Source: Symbiodinium natans (lineage: Eukaryota > Sar > Dinophyceae > Suessiales > Symbiodiniaceae). From it: 64,000 nucleotides of DNA. The stretch spans positions 248,001-312,000 of the forward strand of contig CAJNDS010002259.1 of assembly GCA_905221605.1 (NCBI GenBank), given 5' to 3'. The translations under genes were made by a program, and so were the position numbers. The notes beneath the pieces were generated by a model. That model saw nothing but the letters and a program-made list of their open reading frames with translations. It was not told where the DNA came from and did no database searches. This document shows positions 36,719 to 45,225 of this stretch, piece by piece (the first letter of the stretch is position 1; each line of letters begins with the position of its first letter).

Positions 36719-36750
36719 CCTCAGCCTCGAATTTTGATTACAATCTATAT
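36719..36750 (+). repeat. Internal degenerate copy of the terminal repeat
   Basis: CCTCAGCCTCGAATTTTGAT... matches the right-end sequence with about three mismatches in 33, but lies in left-end orientation and lacks the AATCAATAT array. Together with the right end it would delimit a 1.9-kb unit containing only the 358-residue gene. Confidence 0.55.
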
Positions 36751-36877
36751 TTTATATGTATATATATGTATATAAGACTATTATACACATTTCAGTTTTG
36801 CACACATATATATATATATATTATCACATATTTGCAAAAGAAACGATACATACATATGTGTGTGTGTGTGTGTCATG

Positions 36878-37041
36878 GGTGTAACATGTCCCAACACACC
36901 TGCCCATTGCCGTCTGAACAAAACTGCATAAGCCACAGCAAGCATCACGAAACCGTTTGTGGGTGTAACATGTCCCAACACACCTGCCCATTCCGCCTGA
37001 ACAAAACTGCACGAGCCACAGCAAACATCGCGAAACCGTTT
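36878..37041. repeat. Tandem duplication of an approximately 82-bp unit
   Basis: GGGTGTAACATGTCCCAACA opens both copies and CACGAAACCG/CGCGAAACCG closes them, with a few point differences. It lies just beyond the 3' end of the 358-residue gene. Confidence 0.8.
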
Positions 37042-37128
37042 TGCCACGAAGCTGCACAATCTGAAAGTGCTGCAGGGTAGAGAGACTTTGCAAGCCCTTT
37101 TGCAAGGGGTCTCGAGATCTACAGGCCA

Positions 37129-38205
37129 TCACCCATACTCCTTCAAAAGAGATGCCTTGAGCTGCAGAGCCTCGGCCTTGGTGAGGTGCTCCGTTTTCAA
37201 GGCAGACAGCAGTCGCTTCGCGATCTGCTTGAAGTGACAGCTCCGGGCCTGCGAGATCTCCACCACCAGATGGGCCTTGTCGTCACCTTCCTTCTTCCCA
37301 GTGATGTACACCCGACGAGGCGAGGCAGCATTCACCTGGTACAGCTTCGCCCAAGGCTTTCGGACCTTTTTCGAGGTCCCGGCCAGGGAAGCTACAGGTC
37401 GCTTCATCGCTTTGCCCTTTGGCAAGGGCTGCCTGCTGTAGCCAAGCTTCTCGCGAACCATCTCTCCAGGCATCGTGCTGGGGGGCTCGATGGAGTCGCC
37501 TCCACCAGAGTCTGCCTTTTGCAAGGCTCGAGCCCTGTGCCCAGGTCGCAAAAGGCTCCTGGGAGCCAGGTCCCGGGATCCAGAAGGCTTCTCTGGACTG
37601 GCCAGCATCTTCGGAAAGCCATCGTCGTCTTCGGAAACAGCCCTGGTAAGCTTCCTCGATGTCACCTTCACAGAGCATGTGCTTCGGGCACCCTTTGCCG
37701 AGGACGCTGCCTTTTTCGAGGCTGCACTTGTCGTCTGGGCCTTTTCCAAGGGCTCGTCATCGAAGGTCACCATCTGCAGGACATCCATCAGTCTGGCATA
37801 CTCCACCCCACTAAGCTTGCAGATGGCATTGCCGGCCTTTGGGTCCCGGGCGAGCTTTCGCACATGGTTAAGCAGCACCACCACCCTCTCCGCTCGCAGC
37901 TGCACCCAAGTCGAGCCATTGAAACGAGTCTTGTTGAGGTCCGGCTTGGTGGTGAGGAGCTGCACAAGGCCCTGTCGCAAGGGCAAGGGGTGCACTTCTG
38001 CCTTTGAGCAAAGGCCTAGCAACCCTTCTACAAGGGGCAAGCAGTGCATGAGGGCTTTCCAGCCCACCCCAGAGTTCCGGGACAATGTCTCGTAGCCCCT
38101 GAAGTCACGGACGATGTCTGTGTGCTGTTCCAAGCACTTGAAAACAGCACCACTCTCCAGCATGGTCTTGCTTCTGTGTCTTGCACCACCTCTGGCCTTT
38201 GCCAT
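37129..38205 (-). CDS. Basic protein of 358 residues, dinoflagellate multi-copy family, unknown function
   Basis: Starts at ATG 38205 (MAKARGGARHRSK); the open frame reaches further upstream through two hairpins but without ATG. The N-terminal half is helical (KALMHCLPLVEGLLGLC; RAERVVVLLNHVRKLA). The middle is Ser/Lys/Arg-rich and probably disordered. The C-terminus carries KPWAKLYQVN, RRVYITGKKE and HLVVEISQAR, then a helix, HLTKAEALQLKASLLKEYG. That C-terminal pattern matches a repeated dinoflagellate family I remember; its activity is unknown. It is the first gene in transcription order and lies nearest the right terminal repeat. Hairpins sit 5 nt before the ATG and 20 nt after the stop, with about nine inside. 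Confidence 0.7.
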   Translation of the reverse strand: MAKARGGARHRSKTMLESGAVFKCLEQHTDIVRDFRGYETLSRNSGVGWKALMHCLPLVEGLLGLCSKAEVHPLPLRQGLVQLLTTKPDLNKTRFNGSTWVQLRAERVVVLLNHVRKLARDPKAGNAICKLSGVEYARLMDVLQMVTFDDEPLEKAQTTSAASKKAASSAKGARSTCSVKVTSRKLTRAVSEDDDGFPKMLASPEKPSGSRDLAPRSLLRPGHRARALQKADSGGGDSIEPPSTMPGEMVREKLGYSRQPLPKGKAMKRPVASLAGTSKKVRKPWAKLYQVNAASPRRVYITGKKEGDDKAHLVVEISQARSCHFKQIAKRLLSALKTEHLTKAEALQLKASLLKEYG

Positions 38206-38599
38206 GCAATGCCTTTCACAAGGCAAATCCCTTTCGCAAGGGAAGTTGCAGCGATCTAACAGTCGGGTTCGAGGTCAGGTTTGAGCAAAATACTACCTTG
38301 CGAGGACGGCAGGCCAAGCGATCATGCCATGACCCCCATGCTTGTAGAAACAGACATGCCATGCCACATGCATGCTTGCAAAAGATGACATGAGCCCTTG
38401 CAGCCATGACAGAACCCTTGTTTCCACACAAAAAACACCCAACAAAAATCAATATGAAAACCAAGCTAAACGACCCAAAAAATCAAGATATGACCAGAAG
38501 CAAAAATCAATATGTCCAACACAATGAAATCAATATGGCTCATATTGATTTAATCAACACAAGACACAAAAATCAATATCAATACAAAAACCCTCCCAT

Positions 38600-38638
38600 A
38601 TATTGATTGTAATCAATATTCGAGGCTCAGGGTATATA
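38600..38638 (-). repeat. Right terminal inverted repeat
   Basis: Reverse complement of the left end with two differences. AATCAATAT words precede it on the inner side at about 38447, 38503, 38528, 38541 and 38569. Confidence 0.8.
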
Positions 38639-38639
38639 T

Positions 38640-38715
38640 ATATATATATTTCTATTTATATATATGCACACACACATACATACATACATACATATATATA
38701 TATATATATTCATTG
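38640..38715. repeat. (TA)n and (CATA)n microsatellite outside the right terminal repeat
   Basis: TATATA runs, CACACA and CATACATA repeats directly follow the right inverted repeat. Confidence 0.9.
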
Positions 38716-38936
38716 TTTTTGTATGTGGAAATAGATATTACGTTCAAATCTATAGGATGATCTAAGGTGCCTGTCTCCCTCCCTCCATGCAAAGCACTAG
38801 CAAGTTTAGGCTTCTGGGTCCAGGTGGCCTTGGAGATGTAGCCGCTGCGGTTTAGGGTTTAGGGTTTAGGGTTTAGGGTTTAGGGCTTAGGGCTTAGGGC
38901 TTCGGGCTTAGGGCTCAGCCCTCAGGGTTTACGGTC

Positions 38937-39035
38937 TTACTCTCGGAACTTCAGGCAAGGGGTGCAGAATCCAACTGACAGCGCAGCCTACAGTCCCGCA
39001 GCCACCTCCGGATGGCTAGGGCTGATCCCTACCGG
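38937..39035 (+). CDS. Exon-like island (unknown protein)
   Basis: Plus-strand stretch reading NFRQGVQNPTDSAAYSPAAT then SGWLGLIPT, between telomere-like tracts. Confidence 0.45.
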
Positions 39036-39207
39036 TCTCAGGGGGTAATTCGAGTTTAGGGTTTAGGGTTTAGGGTTTAGGCTTTGGGGTTTAGGCTTTG
39101 GGGTTTAGGGTTTAGGCTTTGGGGTTTAGGGTTTAGGCTTTGGGGTGTCGAGGGTCTCGGGGCGTTTTGAATTTTTGGAGGGTGCTATAGGGCATGGGTT
39201 AGCTTTG

Positions 39208-39310
39208 CAGCAATCTGGGAAGACAAGCCCCGATCGTTGTATGCGGCAGCTTCCCAACATAGGGGGTGCACTTCGTTTCCTGGGGTCCCAGAACAAGGAT
39301 TCTCATCGTT
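39208..39310 (+). CDS. Exon-like island (unknown protein)
   Basis: After a TTTGCAG acceptor-like site the plus strand reads QSGKTSPDRCMRQLPNIGGA then LRFLGSQNKDSH. A minus-strand open frame also covers it, but the plus reading fits the neighbouring islands. Confidence 0.45.
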
Positions 39311-39467
39311 TGGGGAATTGAAGGGGGGGTGCCTTTTTTGTATGTACCTCTGTAGTCCCTTGCATACTTTCGCGGAAAAGATCATATACGAAGAGGCAAC
39401 TACACAAGTATGCAAAAAAAAACGGCACTGCAATGGGAGGTCGAGGTGAGCCCCAAACCCCAAGCCC

Positions 39468-39533
39468 CAGAGCCTGAAAACAGGCCGGACATACCGGCAG
39501 AAGAGACTGTGGCTCACGCCGCTGGGAAGCATT
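39468..39533 (+). CDS. Exon-like island (unknown protein)
   Basis: Plus-strand stretch reading PENRPDIPAEETVAHAAGKH, ending at a TTTAGGG tract. Confidence 0.4.
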
Positions 39534-39850
39534 TAGGGTTTAGGGTTTAGGGTTTAATTTCATGGCGTTTGGCCATGGAGACTGCGCAAAAGGCGTAGGA
39601 TTCTTTCAAGGGTTAACGGTTTAGGGCTTCCTGTGCTGCATGTCCCAAAGACTCGACTTGGCAGGTACATCGTTGGTTTAGGTTTTACATCCAACACAGC
39701 TAGCGTTTAGGGTGTAGGGTTTAGGGTTTGGGGTTTAGGGGTTAGGGGTTAGGGGTTAGGGTTTAGGGTTTAGGGTTTAGGGTTTAGGGTTTAGGGTTTA
39801 GGGTTTAGCGTTTAGGGTTTAGGGTTAGGGTTTAGGGTTTTCCCAATCCG

Positions 39851-39920
39851 ACAGGGCTTCGGATGTTGGCATTAGCCTCCTCCAATCCCACTTCGTGCAA
39901 CCCGGGGCCTCCTCCACTTG
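39851..39920 (+). CDS. Exon-like island (unknown protein)
   Basis: Plus-strand stretch reading DRASDVGISLLQSHFVQPGA then SSTW between two telomere-like tracts. Confidence 0.4.
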
Positions 39921-40202
39921 GAGGTTTAGGGTTTAGGGTTTAGGGTTTAGGGTTTAGGGTTTAGGGTTTAGGGTTTAGGGTTTAGGGTTTAGGGTTTAGG
40001 GTTTAGGGTAACTAATCCTAGCTGTACTTATAAGTGTACTTATGACCATATTCGGGCACTTAAAGGGCCTATAAGTGGGTTATAAGTACAGTTATAATTG
40101 GTTAAAAAGTACCCCTAAACCCTACACCCTAAGCCCTAAACCCTAAACCCTAACCCCTTTAAGCACAGTTTTCATGGGTTACTAAGTACCCATGGACCTC
40201 CG

Positions 40203-40262
40203 AGCAGAGGCGTCCGCGCCTTCGTGCGAGGGCCGTTTGACTTGATGATGGGGCTGGTCATC
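40203..40262 (+). CDS. Probable channel exon: start of S1
   Basis: Reads SRGVRAFVRGPFDLMMGLVI, possibly with a GT donor inside CTG|GTCATC. A basic stretch followed by FDLxMGLVI resembles the N-terminal edge of S1 in dinoflagellate voltage-gated-type cation channels. It is the first island that I link to the channel; the link rests on resemblance only. Confidence 0.4.
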
Positions 40263-40559
40263 TCGCCGCCGGGCCTTCTTTGAGTAGGGTTTAGGGTTTA
40301 GGGTTTAGGGTTTAGGGTTTAGGGTTTAGGGTTTAGGGTTTAGGGTTTAGGGTTTAGGGTTTAGGGTTTATTGTGTTTAGGGTTTATTGTGTTTAGAGTT
40401 TATGGTTTAGGGTGTAGGGTTTAGGGTTTAGGGTTTAGGGGGTTTGTGTTTGGGGTTGGAGTTTAGGTTAGGGCTTAGAGGTTCGTGTTGAGGGTTTAGG
40501 GCTTATAAGGAAATACCAACAGAAGGAACGCAAGCCTCCTGCCTCAGGGAGCGGCAATT

Positions 40560-40960
40560 TCTGATGTCTACATAGTTCATATTCGATCATATATGTATAT
40601 ATGCGTGTGTGTGTGTGTGTGTGTGCGTAACCAGGGTTCATGTTAAGAAAAATCCTTTGAAAATCAATAAGGGTTGGATTAACATTCATAGCGTTTAATG
40701 AATTTTAGTAGGAACTCCTGAACATCCGAATACACTGAAGAAGATTCATGCCAGAGGTCTTAGTACAGTTAATGAGAATCCTACGAAAATTCATAGGAAT
40801 CCCGAAAAGTATAGAGGGAACAGAGGTTTTTCCTGGGGAAGACGAAGGAAACAGACCCACAAGTTCGTACCGATCCCATGATCATGAGCCGGAATCCTCT
40901 GAACATGCAGAGGGAATAGAGGTTTCCTAGGAGACCAAGGACATTGACAAAAAAACAAAT
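40560..40960. other. Unique stretch without a supported gene
   Basis: Contains a (TG)n microsatellite near 40602-40625 and AT-richer unique DNA with a short open frame (40748-40930) of no recognised family. Confidence 0.4.
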
Positions 40961-41116
40961 ACCCCTAAACCCTAAACCCTAAAACCCCTCAACCCCTTAA
41001 AAGCAGCATCGGCAAAAGAATAGAACTTCACCCTACTTATTCCTTGAGCATGAGTGGGCTCGAGCCGGTCCTGCAGGGAATGGAGAGTTCCATGAAATTT
41101 CGTATCAAAGGCCAGC

Positions 41117-41232
41117 ACTTGGTAGGCCAGTGGTACCCTTTTCCCTTTTTGTTGGTTCAAGGTTCCCTTGTAAATGAACCAACCAAAAGAAGAGCGCCCT
41201 TATTATAATATGGTTACTGGGCTACCAAGAGT
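41117..41232. mobile_element. MITE-like family A, copy 1
   Basis: The left end CTTGGTAGGCCAGTGGTACC and the inverse right end GGTTACTGGGCTACCAAG form imperfect terminal inverted repeats. A second copy at 51178-51297 has the same plan (GCCCAGTAGTACCC ... TTACTGGGCAGCC). Confidence 0.6.
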
Positions 41233-41647
41233 AATATCTGCTCTTGAGGTTGCTGCAAAGGGGTTTCAGTAAAGTTCTGAACTGTACTTCCTAACTAGAC
41301 GCATGTATCCTTGGTTGGTGCTTCTAAGCCTTCTTCGTCTTCGGTCCCAAACCTGAGAACTCCACTCGACTGTCTGACATCTAAGGATCAATGCCGTCGT
41401 GCCTGAGCTGGCATTAGTTGCCAAACCCTAAACCCTAAACCCTAAACTCTAAACCGTTACTTAGAGACCCTTGAATCCAAGAGGCCCACAGGTTCGACTA
41501 GTCCTTTGCAATGAGGTTTCAACAGTAGCCTAGGGTTTAGGGTTTCGGGTTTAGGGTTTAGGGTGAAGGCTGTTGAGCCTTTAGATTCACACAAGACTGT
41601 GTTGCTCGTCTTCCCCGTTCCCAGCCCGAACGCTCTGAGCCTTGAAA

Positions 41648-41746
41648 TGGGGTTTCCGAAATTAGGGGTACCCAATTGGGGTCCTTAGTATCAGGGAGTC
41701 CTACTAGGGGTCCATATAAGGGGTCCCTTATTTTCGGAAACCCCAA
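41648..41746. mobile_element. MITE-like family C, copy 2
   Basis: GGGGTTTCCGAAATTAGGGG at the left is mirrored by CCCTTATTTTCGGAAACCCC at the right, about 99 bp. Confidence 0.7.
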
Positions 41747-41867
41747 ATGGTTTCGCATTAGCAACGAACTCTTGTGCTCTCGCGCTCTCTCTGTTAAGAT
41801 TCATATCCCAACTGAGCTGAGCACCGAAACTCGAACTAGGGACGCTTCTTGGAGACCCATTTACGAA

Positions 41868-41942
41868 CAGTCCTTAATTGGGATTCGAATTAGCAGTACT
41901 ATATGCCCTATTTAGGACTGTTTGCACAGGGGGAACATCCCA
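41868..41942. mobile_element. MITE-like family B, fragment
   Basis: ACAGTCCTTAATTGGGATTC ... GGACTGTTTGCACAGGGGGA, then ACATCCC. The left terminus is missing or diverged. Confidence 0.5.
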
Positions 41943-41946
41943 ACCT

Positions 41947-42069
41947 TCATGCACGATTTGCTTCTGGGCCTGAAAGAAGGCTCGCGTTTCGAGGGCGTCG
42001 TCTGCAACTTCCCGTCCTCATTGGGGTATCGGATGTGGACATTTGGACCGAAATTCCGGGCCCTCTTGT
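41947..42069 (+). CDS. Exon-like island (unknown protein)
   Basis: Directly after the MITE fragment the plus strand reads HDLLLGLKEGSRFEGVVCNF then PSSLGYRMWTFGPKFRALL and a stop. Strongly protein-like; family not recognised. It could be a terminal exon or continue by splicing. Confidence 0.45.
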
Positions 42070-42149
42070 GAACACAGAAGTCTAATCAGGGCAGACCCAC
42101 AGACAAGGGCTTCTGTGTTTGTAGAGAGAGAGAGAGAGAGAGCATCTCA

Positions 42150-42250
42150 GCCTCAGGTCATGTTCCTCCAAACCATGGAGGAAGGTGCACGCGCTTGGCA
42201 GTTTTTGGTCTCCGAGGAGCAGGCCACCCGGCTGGGAGTCATCGGTTTGG
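42150..42250 (+). CDS. Exon-like island (unknown protein)
   Basis: Plus-strand stretch after a short (GA)n reads QPQVMFLQTMEEGARAWQFL then VSEEQATRLGVIG. Protein-like; family not recognised. Confidence 0.45.
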
Positions 42251-42284
42251 GTCTTCAGGGCCTACAAAGACGCGGGTGTACGAA

Positions 42285-42378
42285 CACAAGGGACCCCTAA
42301 TATAAAGCCCCAAATAGTAGGATTCCCTTATGATGAGAACCCCCGACAAGGAACCCCCCTAATTTCGGCAACCCCAAA
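42285..42378. mobile_element. MITE-like family C, copy 3
   Basis: GGGACCCCTAATATAAAGCC ... CCCCCCTAATTTCGGCAACC, sharing the TAGTAGGATTCCCTTA word with the copy at 12330. Confidence 0.6.
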
Positions 42379-42714
42379 ACCCTCTACTCTGGCTTGCGTA
42401 GGGGTTGGCCCTTGCCGGGTTTCGAGTTTATCGTGCAATACTCCAGGTTTTCAATCAGGTTATGTCTTGATTTGGGGACCTAAGGGTTCAAATGCCCATA
42501 GGCTCATTGGGCCTATGCCGTGGCATCTCCCCGAGTTATAGAGCCTGCGGCTTCCTTCGCATGCAAGCGAAAGGACCCACATTCAGACAAGTGGCTGATG
42601 GCCTCACATGAGAACTCAGTGCCTAGATATCGGATCACGAATTGTGACGGTTTTTTGGGTACTGGCTCCTGCGCGTGCTCATATTAAGGTATATAGGGCT
42701 CCGTCTTAGTATTG

Positions 42715-42985
42715 GTTAGTATATATGTATATATATATATATATGTATATGTGGTCTGTTGATCTGGGACTTTCATGCGATGTTTATGCGAGAGGAAGGT
42801 CTTGGGGGGGTCGGATAATATGTGTACGCAGTTGTTTTTCTATGGGCTATTTTGTTTTCGCGCCGCCCTCAGAAGTAGGCGTGGATGAGAACTCCTGTGT
42901 TCGAATTGAATAAACGTGTACATATATATATATATGTATACATATATATATATGTATGTATATATATATATATGTATATATTGGA
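42715..42985. repeat. TATA-rich microsatellite region
   Basis: Two blocks of (TATA)n with TATGTA interruptions around a short unique core. Open frames here are repeat-derived. Confidence 0.8.
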
Positions 42986-43468
42986 GGATGGCAGGTGGGG
43001 TGAGGGGGAGGGTCTTTTGGGGAATACGAGAGCCCCATGCTTTACTGTCAGGCTGTCAAGTTTCGGTCTTGGCTTCAAAGCTCTGTGACCTATAAAACTT
43101 CTGACCACTCCATCCAAAGCCGCGAATCCCTAAGTCCCAGGCCGAAAGTGGCCCGGTTTAGGGTTTATGGGGTTTGGGGTTTAGGGTCTACCTGGACCCC
43201 CCCAAAGGATGAAAAAAAAACAGCCCAAAACCTTAGGGTCTCCCACCCCCCCCCCCCCCCCCCCGCCCCCCCCCCCAAGAACTCCACCATGGCCCCACAA
43301 GTACACTGCACGAGGCCGGCGCGGTCCACACTGAGATTGCAAGTCTTAGCATCAGTTCGGCCTTCAATGCTTCGGGCTTAGGGCTGGGAGGGTTTAGGGT
43401 TTAGGGTTTAGGGTTTAGGGTGTTTTGGGTTTATAGGGTTTATAGGGTTTCGGGTTTAGGGTTTACTT

Positions 43469-43513
43469 CCCAGCTGCGTCTGTGGGGGGAGGACTTTGAG
43501 GCTGCAGTGTTCT
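43469..43513 (+). CDS. Exon-like island with donor
   Basis: Plus-strand stretch reading QLRLWGEDFEAAVFC, followed by AG|GTACCTAGG, a good GT donor. Confidence 0.4.
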
Positions 43514-43791
43514 GCAGGTACCTAGGACTTCCAGTGGCCCTAAACCCTAAACCCGAAACCCTAAACCCGAATCCCTTCTTCCAGTAAGTGGCTTGTGGTT
43601 TAGGGTTCAGGGCTGAGTGTCTTCCCTTCCGAACCTCCTTCAGGAAACGAGACATGTTCGGGTACCTTGGCAAGGGCAAGGGGGCTTGAATGTACCTTGT
43701 AGGGCCTCCTGCATGTGCAGACTATTCATGAGCGACGTAAGATTGAAAACTCCAAACCCTGCACCCTAAGTATAGAGTCTACTGCCCACGA

Positions 43792-44010
43792 TCATACCAT
43801 TACATTCGAAGGCGCCCTCTCACTAGTGTGGATGCGCCGCTCCAGAGCCTGATCAGCCCGCCAAGTGCCACCCCGGACTGCAGCAGAAAGCCGCACGGCG
43901 CTCACAATGTGAACGACGTGCAGGAGACATTGCAGTTGCTGCTCCCCGAAGTTTTGCTTCTTCAACAGCGGGAGGATTGCGAGGACTGAATGCGTCGCTG
44001 GCATCTTCGC
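43792..44010. other. Island open on both strands, strand unresolved
   Basis: The minus strand is open for 70 codons (KKQNFGEQQLQCLLHVVHIV); the plus strand is open too (HNVNDVQETLQLLLPEVLLL, then a stop near 43987). Either could be a real exon. Neighbouring islands favour plus, but the minus reading is equally protein-like. Confidence 0.3.
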
Positions 44011-45156
44011 TAGGGCATTTCGAGGCCCGATGTTTTTAGGGTTTAGGGTTTAGGGTTTAGTTAGGGTTTAGGGTTTTGGGTTTTGGGTTTTGGGTTTTGT
44101 GTTTAGCGTTTAGGGTATAGGGTTTAGGGTTTTGGGTTTTGGGTTACTTCTTTCAAGGTACCCTCTACCCCAGTTGCAGCGGGTGCAAGCCTGGCCCCGC
44201 CTGTCTCCTAGGCAGGATAGGGGGGGGGGGGGCTTGAAAGGGAACCCCCTAAACCCTAAGCCCTAAACCCTATACCCTTCTGGCTCTCTTAAACAGGGAC
44301 CTCATTCAGAGGGTCTATATCCCCAAGGGTCCCCCAAATCCTATCCCCTACTGTGAAGGGAGGTTTCGGGTTTAGGGTCTAGGGGTTCTCCGCGATTCAA
44401 CAGTAACAGAACGCTCTACATGAAAGCCCTAAACCCCAAACCCTAAAGACTTTGTGCAGGAGCCTAAGTCATTCCGAAGACTGTCCCCTGCTGCTGGGCT
44501 CTTGCTAAGGAACTTTAAGCTACCGTAGTAAAGATGGTTGTCTTATGCCCCTCGTATGGCGACTTCGTCGCTTGAAGCAATTCCGAACCACGCATCCCTT
44601 CATAATCTCGAAAACGCCACGAGCCCGCAGCCCCTAAACCCTGAACCCTAAAACCTACCTGCCGTCTCAACACTCTAAACCCGAAACCCTAAACCCTAAA
44701 CCCCAAACCCCAAACCCTAAACCCTAAACCCTCCCTCTTTGAATTAGTCATCGGGGATTCTAGCACACTACCCCAATTAGGTACCTAGGAGCCTTCAGGT
44801 CGTTTGGGGTCAGGAATCCTGGGCTTGGAATTATGGTGGTCTCCATGTCTGTGGCTGTGTTGTATGGGGATTGCAGCAAACTAGGCGAAAAAGCCCGCAC
44901 CTATCCGAGACCCCCCCCCGAAATTCCCGATTTTTTGGTTTCAGAGTAGAGGGTCTAGAGTGCGAGGCTCGGGGTGTAGGATTCCGGGCATTTCTCCGTT
45001 TGGTTGTCGTGCGTAAGCCCTTACCCCTCAATAATGTCCCTAAACCCTAAAACTCCCTACAGCCCTAAAGCCTAAACTCCCTACAACCCTAAACCCTAAA
45101 CCCTAAACTCCCTACAACCCTACTATCCCAGATCCCCATGAACTCCTGGGTCTGAG

Positions 45157-45225
45157 GCGGCTGAGTATGTCTTCATCGTCATCTACACCTTCGAGTCTCT
45201 TGCCATGAGTTCACAGATCGCCTTG
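45157..45225 (+). CDS. Probable channel exon: S2 segment
   Basis: Reads AAEYVFIVIYTFESLAMSSQ then IAL after a CTGAG acceptor-like site. A hydrophobic helix containing E-Y-V-F-x-x-x-Y-T-F-E matches the S2 pattern of voltage-gated cation channels (acidic residue late in S2). Flanked downstream by a TTTAGGG tract. Confidence 0.5.

Larger units (their letters stand above)
25699..38243 (-). repeat. Family of about 52 CCCTT-GNNA-AAGGG hairpins
   Basis: Copies (plus coordinates) start at 25699, 25806, 26144, 26187, 26415, 26818, 26861, 27215, 27425, 27652, 27746, 28400, 28671, 28735, 28861, 28910, 28949, 29003, 29186, 29246, 29311, 29510, 29547, 29592, 31570, 31716, 33395, 33429, 33454, 33489, 33661, 34274, 34344, 34774, 34899, 35195, 35419, 35436, 35466, 36540, 37095, 37362, 37414, 37514, 37691, 37709, 37740, 37969, 38000, 38023, 38210 and 38228. 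On the transcribed sense strand 44 have a GNNA loop and about 32 of these fit GNRA (GCAA, GCGA, GAAA, GGAA, GUGA, GAGA, GGGA). Only 27746 and 35419 are reversed. No copy was seen outside the element. Confidence 0.9.
25428..38638. mobile_element. 13.2-kb inverted-repeat-bounded element with four minus-strand genes
   Basis: The left end (25428-25466) and the reverse complement of the right end (38600-38638) match at 37 of 39 positions. Each end also carries 6-8 dispersed AATCAATAT/ATATTGATT words over about 180 bp (25430-25610; 38447-38620), the subterminal-repeat layout known from CACTA/EnSpm-type transposons. Inside lie a transposase-like gene, three other genes on the same strand, and all of the GNNA-loop hairpins found in the window. 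(TA)n runs flank both ends, so no target duplication can be defined. Calling it a transposon is inference from this structure; no empty site was available to compare. Confidence 0.7.

Noticed and set aside
37186-38095. Plus-strand frames of 273 and 206 codons opposite the 358-residue gene
   Set aside because: Shadows of the minus-strand gene, low-complexity and without recognised motifs.
25699-38243. CRISPR array or bacterial-type terminators as an explanation of the CCCTT...AAGGG repeats
   Set aside because: Spacing is irregular, copies lie inside exons, no spacer-like units exist, and the genomic context is eukaryotic.
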